DNA of 34,146 bases from Actinokineospora xionganensis (GTDB taxonomy: Bacteria; Actinomycetota; Actinomycetes; Mycobacteriales; Pseudonocardiaceae), in contig NZ_JABVED010000035.1 of assembly GCF_014323725.1 (NCBI RefSeq), forward strand, positions 1-34,146, written 5' to 3'. This document shows, in pieces, positions 1-6,287 of this stretch. Position numbers and translations under genes: made by a program. Position 1 is the stretch's first letter; each line of letters starts with the position of its first letter. A model generated the notes under the pieces. It was not told where the DNA came from. It saw only the letters and a program-made list of their open reading frames with translations, and searched no databases.

Positions 1-405
1 ATCGAGGTGTTGCGACGACCAGTTGAATCCGCCCAGGGTGCGCCGCTCCAGATACGGATGCTCAGGGAAGTAGTCGACATGCAGATGATGACGCGCATCC
101 GCGTCCTCCGCGAAGCCTTCGATGTTCTGCGCCAGCACCGTCATCGACTGGGCATCGCCCACAATGGTCAGGACGCCCTCTTCCTCCTGCACATCGAACA
201 CAACCATGATGTTCTCATCGACCCTGCAGATCACCGTCGACAACACCGAGGCATACGGTGCCGGATCTTGGTCCCACCCGCTTGAGATTGTCGCCTCACC
301 TTGTGCGATCAATCGCGCCAGTTCCTTCAGGGACTGACGAGACGAGGAGATGTCAATTTCTCTCGTGCGCGGCGAGTACCTGATTTCGAGGTCACTGATC
401 AGCAT
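1..405 (-). CDS. Partial small protein, possibly Imm32-like immunity protein (3' end outside window)
   Basis: An open minus-strand frame runs from ATG at 405 to the left edge without a stop, giving 135 codons. It starts MLISDLEIRYSPRTREIDI and ends near LERRTLGGFNWSSQHLD. The middle holds a hydrophobic strand (VVFDVQEEEGVLTIVGD) and then a His/aromatic segment (RHHLHVDYFPEHPYLE). The HLHxDY pattern resembles the Imm32 family of polymorphic-toxin immunity proteins, but that match is from memory and weak. The ATG lies 13 nt after the stop of the DUF4240 gene, so the two are probably cotranscribed, perhaps coupled because no good ribosome binding site is seen. Codon usage is less GC-biased than in the metabolic genes further right. 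Function is not established. Confidence 0.7.
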   Translation of the reverse strand, partial: MLISDLEIRYSPRTREIDISSSRQSLKELARLIAQGEATISSGWDQDPAPYASVLSTVICRVDENIMVVFDVQEEEGVLTIVGDAQSMTVLAQNIEGFAEDADARHHLHVDYFPEHPYLERRTLGGFNWSSQHLD

Positions 406-418
406 CGTGCACACCGTT

Positions 419-847
419 TCACCACTGCGCTCTATTGGAGCCGGTCTCATAGTCCAGTTCGCCGACATACTGCCAAGTTTCACCGGTGATGCGTTCGAAT
501 GCGTGCTGGGCCACATAGAGCAGGCCCTCGCAACTCGGCACGGTGCCATCGGTGAAACGCCGAAACTCCTCCGGGCGTCCGTGGAGCATGGAGCGATAAG
601 CATCCTCGCCGGCAACCACGACAGCGGCGCGGTAGTACAAGAATGAGTCGTCGGAGCGACGGCGGCCGGCGTTCGCGAGATCGGATCGGTCGAGGTCGAA
701 GAGACACTTGGTCAGCAGGTCTTCGAACTCCTCGCAGTCCCGCACAGTGCGCAGCTCTTCTTCGAGTCGAGCGAACGGTGTGATTTCGTCAGCAAGAGGC
801 CAGCCACCCAAGGTCGCGATCAAGTCCCAAAAGGTGCGCACATCCAT
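419..847 (-). CDS. DUF4240 domain protein
   Basis: This 142-residue cytoplasmic protein begins MDVRTFWDLIATLGG. The start at 847 is chosen because GGAAGGGG lies a few bases upstream; the frame stays open to 898 but the extra residues look non-coding. The N-terminal FWDLI helix, the acidic stretch EEELRTVRDCEEFEDLL, and the core DDSFLYYRAAVVVAGEDAY match the general layout of DUF4240, a family common in actinomycetes with no proven activity. It is followed closely by the immunity-like partial gene at 405, so the pair may belong to a toxin/immunity cluster continuing to the left. That role is inference; no catalytic motif is recognised. Confidence 0.8.
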   Translation of the reverse strand: MDVRTFWDLIATLGGWPLADEITPFARLEEELRTVRDCEEFEDLLTKCLFDLDRSDLANAGRRRSDDSFLYYRAAVVVAGEDAYRSMLHGRPEEFRRFTDGTVPSCEGLLYVAQHAFERITGETWQYVGELDYETGSNRAQW

Positions 848-935
848 GGCATCCCCTTCCGCGACCATCCCCCACAGACTTCCACCTGGCACCGACAAAG
901 GCGCTGCCAGCGCTGGCCCCTTTCTCCGACTGGAG

Positions 936-1856
936 TCACTGGGCGTTGCCCCACCAGAGCCGTTTCACGATGAGTTCGTCGAGGTTGCGTAGGCGCTCGA
1001 CGGCCATCGGCGCTTGGGAGCCGGAGTGTTCCAGAGCGGCCCGCAGGTCGGAGCTGAGGTAGGCCGCTTCACGGAGTTCACACTCGGCGCGGAGGGTTTT
1101 CGAGGGGGTGGCGGTGGCACGGGCGATGACGTCGAGGACAGCCTCCAGGTGCGGGCCACTGAACCGGGCGAGGAAGAACCAGTCGTCAATCGGATCCCCG
1201 AAGCGGGCCCATTCGAAGTCCAACAGCGCCGTCACGCGCCGGTCGTGTGCGAGCCAGTTGCCCCAGTGGCAGTCCGCGTGGATCGGAACGGTGGCGGACG
1301 CGTGCAACGGCGCACGATCCACTATCTCCCTCAGTCCGTCGAGCACTAGCCCGGGAATGACGCCGCCGGTGTCCAAGACGACGAGTTTCCCGATCTCGTC
1401 GGCGAGCGCGTCGTGACCGGTGAACCCACCGTGGTCGACGACTCCGGCCAACGTCTCCGCCGCCTCCGCCGCGGGAGTCCAGGCGTGCAGTGTCTGGAGC
1501 CGCTGGACCGCCTGTTCGGCCAGCAGCCGCGCGGTCGGGCCGTCCACGCCGGGAATGCCCATGCCGGGAGCCGTTCCCGGCACGCGGGCGTAGCAGGCAT
1601 AGCGGACATCACGCTCTCCCAGATGCAGCCCACTGCTGAGCAACGGGGCTGTGATCCCGGCGGGCAGGTGGGGCGCGAGTGCGATCTCCCGGTCCAGCCG
1701 CGAATGCCCGGCCGCGATCTTCAGGACGAAGTCGGAGCCGAGGTAGACCTTGTGGGAGCCGCTCTCAGCGGTGGCCAAAGGGCCGGGGTCGCGCCCCAGA
1801 GCCGCTGACGCGATCACGGGAGCGGTGTCGTCGTCTGGCCACTCGTTGTCGTTCAC
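936..1856 (-). CDS. Aminoglycoside phosphotransferase (APH)-family kinase
   Basis: The protein has 306 residues and the protein-kinase-like fold of the APH/choline kinase family. Seen directly: a candidate ATP-binding lysine in VLKIA (about K46), the Brenner motif HADCHWGN at 193-200 (HxDxxxxN, with catalytic Asp195), and the metal-binding segment LLDFEW at 211-216 followed by FGDP. This family transfers phosphate from ATP to small hydroxylated substrates such as aminoglycosides, choline, homoserine or methylthioribose; the substrate here cannot be read from sequence. The GTG start at 1856 has no Shine-Dalgarno sequence, and a ten-codon upstream ORF ends across it. The DUF4240 gene lies 88 nt downstream on the same strand. 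It should not be called a resistance gene on this evidence. Confidence 0.88.
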   Translation of the reverse strand: MNDNEWPDDDTAPVIASAALGRDPGPLATAESGSHKVYLGSDFVLKIAAGHSRLDREIALAPHLPAGITAPLLSSGLHLGERDVRYACYARVPGTAPGMGIPGVDGPTARLLAEQAVQRLQTLHAWTPAAEAAETLAGVVDHGGFTGHDALADEIGKLVVLDTGGVIPGLVLDGLREIVDRAPLHASATVPIHADCHWGNWLAHDRRVTALLDFEWARFGDPIDDWFFLARFSGPHLEAVLDVIARATATPSKTLRAECELREAAYLSSDLRAALEHSGSQAPMAVERLRNLDELIVKRLWWGNAQ

Positions 1857-1885
1857 CGGCGGTCGATGGGTGCGTCCAGGTTCAT
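1853..1885 (-). other. Possible ten-codon leader ORF overlapping the APH start
   Basis: On the minus strand ATG at 1885 opens MNLDAPIDRR and closes with TGA at 1855-1853, which overlaps the GTG start at 1856 as GTGA. The main start lacks a ribosome binding site, so translation could be coupled through this leader. A TAGGAT box lies about 20 nt further upstream. Chance occurrence is quite possible. Confidence 0.25.
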
Positions 1886-1950
1886 TCGCGTGTTCGCTCG
1901 CACACCGCCATCCTAGGTAATTCCGGCGGTTCAGAACGTTGTTGGCGAAA

Positions 1951-1977
1951 CAGGGCCTGCCCGGTGGACAGGCCCTG
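1951..1977 (-). terminator. Hairpin downstream of the four-helix membrane protein gene
   Basis: CAGGGCCTG (1951-1959) and CAGGCCCTG (1969-1977) are exact inverted arms of 9 bp with a 9-nt loop. Read on the minus strand the stem is followed by TTTCG. It lies 14 nt beyond the stop at 1992, so it is a plausible rho-independent terminator with a short T-tract. Confidence 0.6.
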
Positions 1978-1991
1978 CCGATCCGTGCGAT

Positions 1992-2405
1992 TCACTTCGC
2001 CTTGCGGACCGCCGTCCACTGGAGGCCAGCGAACAGGGCGACCGTCCCCGCCTGCATGACTGTCCACACCACGCCGAGCGTGTTGGCGCCGAACGGGTTG
2101 AAAGCGGCCACGGCCAGGCTGGCGACGACCCAGGCGAGGTTGAACTCGATGACGAGGGTCGCGCCCCGCAGCGGGTTTCGGCTCATCGCGATGGCGCCCA
2201 CGGCCAGGGCGAAGGCGATCAGGGCGATGCCGATGGGCACCAGCGCCCCGGTCGAGACGCCCAGCAAGTCGCCGATCCACACCGGGGCGATGACGTAGGC
2301 CAGGCCGTTTCCGCCCGAGACGAGGGCGTCCAGGGTGAGGAAGCGGCGGAGGAGGGTGACCGCGTGGGTGTCGGCGGGGCGGGTGGTGGCGTTGGCGGTG
2401 GTCAT
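1992..2405 (-). CDS. Four-helix integral membrane protein of unknown function
   Basis: This 137-residue protein has a polar N-terminus (MTTANATTRPADTHAVTLLRR) and four hydrophobic segments: around LVSGGNGLAYVIAPVWIGDL, LVPIGIALIAFALAVGAIAM, LVIEFNLAWVVASLAVAAF and LGVVWTVMQAGTVALFAGLQ. The ATG at 2405 is preferred over an in-frame start at 2432 because AGGGAG lies 6 nt before it. Similar small membrane proteins occur widely in actinomycetes, often beside regulators, but no activity is known. It is transcribed divergently from the PRPP-synthetase-like gene; the 89-nt spacer contains ACCT/AGGT inverted repeats that could be an operator. Confidence 0.75.
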   Translation of the reverse strand: MTTANATTRPADTHAVTLLRRFLTLDALVSGGNGLAYVIAPVWIGDLLGVSTGALVPIGIALIAFALAVGAIAMSRNPLRGATLVIEFNLAWVVASLAVAAFNPFGANTLGVVWTVMQAGTVALFAGLQWTAVRKAK

Positions 2406-2446
2406 TGCTTCTCCCTTGGTTGCGCTTGTCACCAGCGTCGCGCGTC

Positions 2447-2475
2447 ACCTGCGGGAAAGCGATTACCTCGCAGGT
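2447..2475. promoter_or_regulatory. Inverted repeat in divergent promoter region, candidate operator
   Basis: ACCTGCG (2447-2453) and CGCAGGT (2469-2475) are exact inverted arms separated by 15 nt, so their centres are 22 bp apart, about two helical turns. The right arm is also part of ACCTCGCAGGT (2465-2475), a tighter palindrome. A direct repeat of AAAGCGATTACC / AAAGCGATACC surrounds it. It sits between the starts at 2405 (minus) and 2495 (plus). No regulator gene is adjacent. Confidence 0.45.
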
Positions 2476-2482
2476 AAAGCGA

Positions 2483-2494
2483 TACCCTCAGCCC
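2483..2494 (+). promoter_or_regulatory. Candidate -10 box and leaderless start of PRPP-synthetase-like gene
   Basis: TACCCT (2483-2488) fits the actinobacterial TANNNT -10 consensus and lies 6 nt before the GTG at 2495, the spacing expected when transcription starts at the first base of the start codon. There is no Shine-Dalgarno sequence before the GTG. Confidence 0.5.
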
Positions 2495-3439
2495 GTGCGA
2501 GACATCGTGGCGTTCAGCGGTAGTGCCCATCCCGACCTGGCCCGTGAGATCTGTGCCCAGCTGAAAGTCGAGCTGAGCCCGGTGCGCGTCCAGCGGTTCG
2601 CCAACGACTGTCTCGAGGTGCAGCTGCAGGCCAACTGCCGCGAGCGGGACGTGTTCCTGATCCAGCCGCTCGTGAAGCCCGTCCAGGAGCACCTCGTCGA
2701 GCTGCTCCTCATGCTGGACGCGGCCCGCGGGGCTTCGGCGGCGCGGATCACGGTCGTGATGCCGCACTACGCCTACGCGCGGTCGGACAAAAAGGACACC
2801 CCGCGGATCTCCATCGGCGGGCGGCTGGTGGCCGACCTGATGGTCGCCGCGGGCGCCCACCGGGTGTTGGCGATGACGCTGCACTCGCCGCAGGTGCACG
2901 GGTTCTTCAGCATCCCGGTGGACCACCTGCACGCCCTGCGCGAACTCGCGGGCCACTTCCGCCAGTACGACCTGAGCAACACCACCGTCGTCTCCCCCGA
3001 CCTCGGCAACGCCAAGGAGGCGGCGCACTTCGCCCGCCTGCTGGACGTGAAGGTCGCGGCCGGGGCCAAGCAGCGGTTCGCCGACGACGACGTGCGGATC
3101 AGCTCGATCATCGGTGACGTCACCGACCGCGACATCATCGTGCTCGACGACGAGATCGCCAAGGGCAGCACGGTGATCGAACTGCTCGCCCGCCTGCGCG
3201 AACTCGGCGCCCGGTCCATCCGGGTGGCGTGCACGCACGGGCTGTTCGCACAGGGCGCGCTGTCGCGGATCGGGGACCAGCCGGACGTCCTGGAGATCGT
3301 CTGCACCAACACCGTGCCCATCCCGGACGAGGAGCGCACGCCGAAGCTGAAGGTCCTGTCCATCGCCCCCGCGCTGGCCGAGGCGATGCGGCGAATCCAC
3401 GACGGCGAATCGGTGAGCGCCCTCTTCGACGCTCCATGA
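2495..3439 (+). CDS. prs: Ribose-phosphate pyrophosphokinase-like protein
   Basis: The 314-residue protein matches class I PRPP synthetase in length and layout. It would transfer pyrophosphate from ATP to ribose 5-phosphate to make PRPP for nucleotide, histidine and tryptophan synthesis. Visible landmarks: FSGSAHPDLA at the N-terminus, FANDCLEVQL, the ATP-loop region PHYAYARSDKKD, the LHSPQVHGFF segment, SPDLGNAKEA and the phosphoribosyl loop VLDDEIAKGSTV. The loop departs from the usual DDxxxTGGT pattern, so this may be a divergent second copy rather than the housekeeping enzyme. GTG 2495 is chosen because conserved sequence begins immediately after it and a leaderless -10 box fits; the frame is open 90 nt further upstream. 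Confidence 0.88.
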   Translation: MRDIVAFSGSAHPDLAREICAQLKVELSPVRVQRFANDCLEVQLQANCRERDVFLIQPLVKPVQEHLVELLLMLDAARGASAARITVVMPHYAYARSDKKDTPRISIGGRLVADLMVAAGAHRVLAMTLHSPQVHGFFSIPVDHLHALRELAGHFRQYDLSNTTVVSPDLGNAKEAAHFARLLDVKVAAGAKQRFADDDVRISSIIGDVTDRDIIVLDDEIAKGSTVIELLARLRELGARSIRVACTHGLFAQGALSRIGDQPDVLEIVCTNTVPIPDEERTPKLKVLSIAPALAEAMRRIHDGESVSALFDAP

Positions 3440-3538
3440 TCACCTGATCGGGTGAGCCTGGAGGGTTCCCGCTTACGTTCCTGAGGGTCCCGACGACTCC
3501 CTACTGCCGCCCGCTCGACGGCGGCAAGGGGGATGAAC

Positions 3539-4210
3539 ATGGGGAATCCGGACCAACCGCGCAATGCGGACGGGACTTGGAAGAAGGGCAAACTCACCGC
3601 GGGGGTGCTCGCGGTGGGAACTGTCGGCGCCATGGCGATGAGTGGCGGCGGCGCGGCGGCGAGCGGCGGCGGCGCAGGCGCGGGTGGGGTCGCGGCGGAG
3701 TCCGTGGGCCTGTCAGGGAATTTCGCGGCGCGGGTGCGCAAGGGCAAGAAGTCGGCGCGCAAAGGGAAACCCGACGACGCCTGGCGGGACTTGAACGTCC
3801 GCAAGCTCAAGGACCCGGCGAAGAAGGCCCTCAATTGCGCGGTCAACTCGTATGGGCAAGTCAGGGAGTTCCTACTCCGCAATCCGTGCAAGGAGCTTGA
3901 CCGACAGCTCTTCACTTTGGAGGACACGGCGGGAAACACCTTCGTCGTGTCGGTGTCGTGGGTGCGGATGCGGGACCGGGGTGATGTCGGCGACCTCAAG
4001 CGGCTGATCGACACCGACGGCACGGGAAGCATTGCGCCCCTTGGGTTCTCGGTGTTGAAGAGCCAGGGCGTCCGGTTCACCGGCGAGCCGTTCAGGTCGG
4101 ACCCCAAGGGGAACCTCCTGGTGGTGGCCGAAGCCGCGGTGGCGTCGGGCAAGCCTGATCCCGCGTTGATGGAAGCGGCGGTGGAAATCGCGGTGGAGCT
4201 GCCCGGTTAG
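3539..4210 (+). CDS. Conserved actinomycete protein of unknown function, Gly/Ala-rich N-terminus
   Basis: The 223-residue protein is not assigned to a named family. The N-terminus (NPDQPRNADGTWKKGK) is polar and basic, then a Gly/Ala/Ser-rich, weakly hydrophobic stretch of about 40 residues follows, which could be a flexible linker or poor membrane segment. The compact C-terminal part contains CAVNSYGQVREFLLRNPCKE, VSVSWVRMRD, DTDGTGSIAPLG and ALMEAAVEIAVELPG and looks like a soluble alpha/beta domain with two Cys. ATG 3539 is preferred over ATG 3533 because AAGGGGG (3526-3532) is then 6 nt away instead of touching. The GNAT gene follows after 19 nt but has its own leaderless promoter. Confidence 0.7.
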   Translation: MGNPDQPRNADGTWKKGKLTAGVLAVGTVGAMAMSGGGAAASGGGAGAGGVAAESVGLSGNFAARVRKGKKSARKGKPDDAWRDLNVRKLKDPAKKALNCAVNSYGQVREFLLRNPCKELDRQLFTLEDTAGNTFVVSVSWVRMRDRGDVGDLKRLIDTDGTGSIAPLGFSVLKSQGVRFTGEPFRSDPKGNLLVVAEAAVASGKPDPALMEAAVEIAVELPG

Positions 4211-4216
4211 CCGAGT

Positions 4217-4229
4217 TAGGGTCACGGAC
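4217..4229 (+). promoter_or_regulatory. -10 box and leaderless start of GNAT gene
   Basis: TAGGGT (4217-4222) is followed after 7 nt by the GTG at 4230. No ribosome binding site is present. It begins only 7 nt after the stop of the preceding gene, so the GNAT gene can be transcribed on its own. Confidence 0.5.
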
Positions 4230-4709
4230 GTGCCCGAACTCGTCCGCCTCCACCTTGATCACGCCTCGGCCGTTCTCGCGTTCGAACGGGAGAATCGGGC
4301 GTACTTCGCGGCGTCGGTCCCCGATCGCGGCGACGACTATTTCGCCAATTTCGACGAGCGGCACCGCGCCCTGCTTGAAGAGCAGGACGCCGGGGTGTGC
4401 CAGTTCCACGTCCTGATGGAAGACGGTGAGGTTCTCGGGCGGGTCAACCTGTTCGATCTCGCGGACGGCGACGCCGAACTCGGGTTCCGGATCGCGGAGA
4501 AGGCGGCGGGCCAAGGCCTTGCCGCGAAGGCGGTCGCCGAGATCTGCGCGCTCGCTGTCGAGGCGTACGGGCTGAGCAGCCTGCGAGCCGCGGCGGCCTT
4601 GGACAACGCGGGCTCGCGCGCCGTGTTGGCCAAGGCGGGGTTCGCCGTCACCGGTGAGACTGTGCTGGCCGGAAAGCCGGGACTCGCGTACGCACTGAGC
4701 CTGCGTTAG
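4230..4709 (+). CDS. GNAT-family N-acetyltransferase (RimJ/RimL-like)
   Basis: This 159-residue protein has the acetyl-CoA-dependent GNAT fold. Seen: the N-terminal LVRLHLDHASAVLAFERENR helix typical of RimJ/RimL-like enzymes, the beta-4 strand VLGRVNLFDL, the ELGFRIAEKAAGQGLAAKAV segment corresponding to motif A with a Q/GxGxA-like pyrophosphate loop (GQGLA), and the C-terminal LDNAGSRAVLAKAGF motif B. Family members acetylate the N-terminus of ribosomal proteins, antibiotics or small amines; the acceptor here is unknown. The 3' end overlaps the convergent small gene at 4706 by 4 nt. Confidence 0.87.
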   Translation: MPELVRLHLDHASAVLAFERENRAYFAASVPDRGDDYFANFDERHRALLEEQDAGVCQFHVLMEDGEVLGRVNLFDLADGDAELGFRIAEKAAGQGLAAKAVAEICALAVEAYGLSSLRAAAALDNAGSRAVLAKAGFAVTGETVLAGKPGLAYALSLR

Positions 4710-4894
4710 GGCTCCAAGATGGCTTCGCGGCGGCAGAGGGTGGCCGCGGTGTCGAGGAGTGCGGCCAGGTCCGCCCACGGGCAGTTCGTGGGGCCTTCCG
4801 TGGTCGCGCGGACGACGAGTTCGCTGATCTTGTCGCGGAGCAGGACCAAGGCGTAGACGAGGTCGGTCTGTTCGAGCGAAAGGTGTTCAGGCAC
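4706..4894 (-). CDS. Small unknown protein, second gene of an XRE-linked pair
   Basis: Predicted 62 residues, starting VPEHLSLEQTDLVYALVLLRDKI. It is a helical, soluble-looking protein with the acid/amide-rich LSLEQTDLVYALVLLRD helix and a C-terminal LAALLDTAATLCRRE helix. GTG 4894 is chosen because upstream residues are low-complexity and the start then overlaps the end of the 97-residue gene by 8 nt, typical of translational coupling. The frame stays open to 4957. No family recognised. Its conserved-looking helices and the coupled arrangement argue that it is real. Confidence 0.6.
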   Translation of the reverse strand: MPEHLSLEQTDLVYALVLLRDKISELVVRATTEGPTNCPWADLAALLDTAATLCRREAILEP

Positions 4895-5180
4895 GGTGGC
4901 GGCCCCGGGCCCAGGTGTCGGCGATGTGGCGCAGCAGGTGGTTATCGGACCAGTCACCGTGGGTGGCCGGGATGATGTCGGCCAGGGGCTGGGCGCCTTC
5001 GAGGACTGGTCTGGGGAGGCGGTCCTCGATGATCAGGTAGCGGCGTTGCTCGATGCAGTTGCCGCGCATGACGGCGATGTAGCGGTCGCCCTTGGCCCAG
5101 CGGAAGGTGAAGCCGTGGGCGAAAAGGCGGGAGCAGGCGGTGGCTCCGGTGTAGGGGTGGGTGAGGCCCTGGACGGTCAT
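4887..5180 (-). CDS. Small unknown protein, first gene of an XRE-linked pair
   Basis: This 97-residue protein begins MTVQGLTHPYTGATACSRL. A central segment FRWAKGDRYIAVMRGNCIEQRRYLIIEDRLPRPV is split here for description: it is basic, aromatic and beta-like, with one Cys in RGNCIEQ. The C-terminus GDWSDNHLLRHIADTW is helical. No family is recognised. It is divergent from the XRE/DUF5753 gene across 62 nt and its start lies directly after one copy of the ACCGTTTCCCCT element (5181-5192), with no ribosome binding site. The layout suggests regulation by the neighbour, but that is inference. Confidence 0.65.
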   Translation of the reverse strand: MTVQGLTHPYTGATACSRLFAHGFTFRWAKGDRYIAVMRGNCIEQRRYLIIEDRLPRPVLEGAQPLADIIPATHGDWSDNHLLRHIADTWARGRHRA

Positions 5181-5264
5181 AGGGGAAACGGTGCCGGAGC
5201 GCGAGATGTATCCAAAGGGGGAACGGTTCGGAAGATCATGCGGTGGCTGATTACCGTTTCCCCT
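5181..5264. promoter_or_regulatory. Three copies of a GGGGAAACGGT element around a divergent promoter
   Basis: AGGGGAAACGGT occurs at 5181-5192. Its exact 12-nt reverse complement ACCGTTTCCCCT occurs at 5253-5264. A third copy with one mismatch, GGGGGAACGGT, is at 5217-5227 in the first orientation. Copies one and two are 35 bp apart. They cover the spacer between the minus-strand small gene and the XRE regulator, and the third lies just inside the regulator frame if GTG 5243 is the start. This is a good candidate for the operator of the XRE protein. Confidence 0.6.
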
Positions 5265-6124
5265 GGTGGGATCACCTCATGCACAAGCACGGCGGCGCCC
5301 GGACACGCGGACTCGCGGCGGAGTTGAAGGAACTGCGCGCCCGCTCTGGACTGACCACCCGGGAAGTGGCGAAGCGGACCGGTTTCTCCGTGGCAACGGT
5401 GAACCGAATGGAGACCGGACGACGGCGGATCACGCCGGAGGATGCCGCTTCCCTACTCGCGGTCTACGGGGTGACTGGAGCGGCGCGGGCCAGAATCCTC
5501 GTTCTGGCAAGGGATTCGGACCTCTCAGGATGGTGGGAGACCGACGATGGGGACCTCCCGGTCCACCTGCCCGCCCTCGGTTGCTTCGAGTCGGATGCCA
5601 GCCGGATCGTTCACGTGGCGATGCTGCGCATCCCGGGACTGCTCCAGACCGCCGACTACATCCGCACCGCGCTGATCGCGGTGGATTTCCCCGCGGAGAA
5701 GCGGAAGGCGATGGCCGCCGCCCGCTTGCAGCGGCAGAAGGTGCTACTCGGCCGCACTGCTCCGAACTACCTGGCGATCATCGACGAAGCTGCGCTTCGT
5801 CGACCGACGGGCAGTCGGGAATTGATGGCGGCACAGTGCCACCACCTGGTGGCGATGGCCGAGCGCCCACACATCGATATCCGGATCATCCCGTTCGATC
5901 GCGGGTCGCATGCCGGGCTGGACGGCAGCTACGTGCAGATGGAGTTCGCCAAGGCCGGCCCGATCATCTACCTGGAGTTGGTGCAGTCATCGATGTTCCG
6001 CGATGCCGAGCACGAGGTCCGGCCGTATCTGGATACGACAGATAAGCTGATGAAGGTCGCACTCAGTTCAGCCGAATCGGTGAAGTTTCTGCGACGCTTG
6101 GCAGGCGAATACGGCCGGGAGTGA
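5243..6124 (+). CDS. XRE-family transcriptional regulator with DUF5753 domain
   Basis: The 293-residue protein has an N-terminal helix-turn-helix (about 25-80: LKELRARSGLTTREVAKRTG followed by FSVATVNRMETGRRRITPED) and a C-terminal DUF5753 sensor-like domain containing IPGLLQTADYIRTAL, LAIIDEAALRR and the DIRIIPFDRG segment. Such proteins are abundant in actinomycetes, often controlling development or a neighbouring small gene. GTG 5243 is preceded by GGAAG at 8 nt; ATG 5279 is an alternative that would leave the third operator-like element in the leader. Unlike many relatives it has no DUF397 partner; two unrelated small proteins lie divergently instead. Confidence 0.88.
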   Translation: MADYRFPWWDHLMHKHGGARTRGLAAELKELRARSGLTTREVAKRTGFSVATVNRMETGRRRITPEDAASLLAVYGVTGAARARILVLARDSDLSGWWETDDGDLPVHLPALGCFESDASRIVHVAMLRIPGLLQTADYIRTALIAVDFPAEKRKAMAAARLQRQKVLLGRTAPNYLAIIDEAALRRPTGSRELMAAQCHHLVAMAERPHIDIRIIPFDRGSHAGLDGSYVQMEFAKAGPIIYLELVQSSMFRDAEHEVRPYLDTTDKLMKVALSSAESVKFLRRLAGEYGRE

Positions 6125-6287
6125 AACAAAATGGATCTTGATCACGCACGGTGGCGAACTTCCACCCGAAGCGGTGGCGGCGAGTGTGTTGAGGTCGCGT
6201 TCGTTCCTGGCCGAACCGCTGTGCGGGATTCCAAGAATCCTTGCGGGGGCACGCTTCTCCTCCCCGAAAGCGCTTGGCGTTCCCTGC
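6125..6287. other. Intergenic region without recognisable gene
   Basis: The 163 nt between two convergent genes contain no convincing reading frame or strong hairpin. Frames that cross it are antisense to, or out of phase with, the flanking genes. Confidence 0.5.

Noticed and set aside
2773..4152. A 459-codon minus-strand frame
   Set aside because: It is antisense to the PRPP-synthetase-like gene and its neighbour, both of which show clear family motifs.
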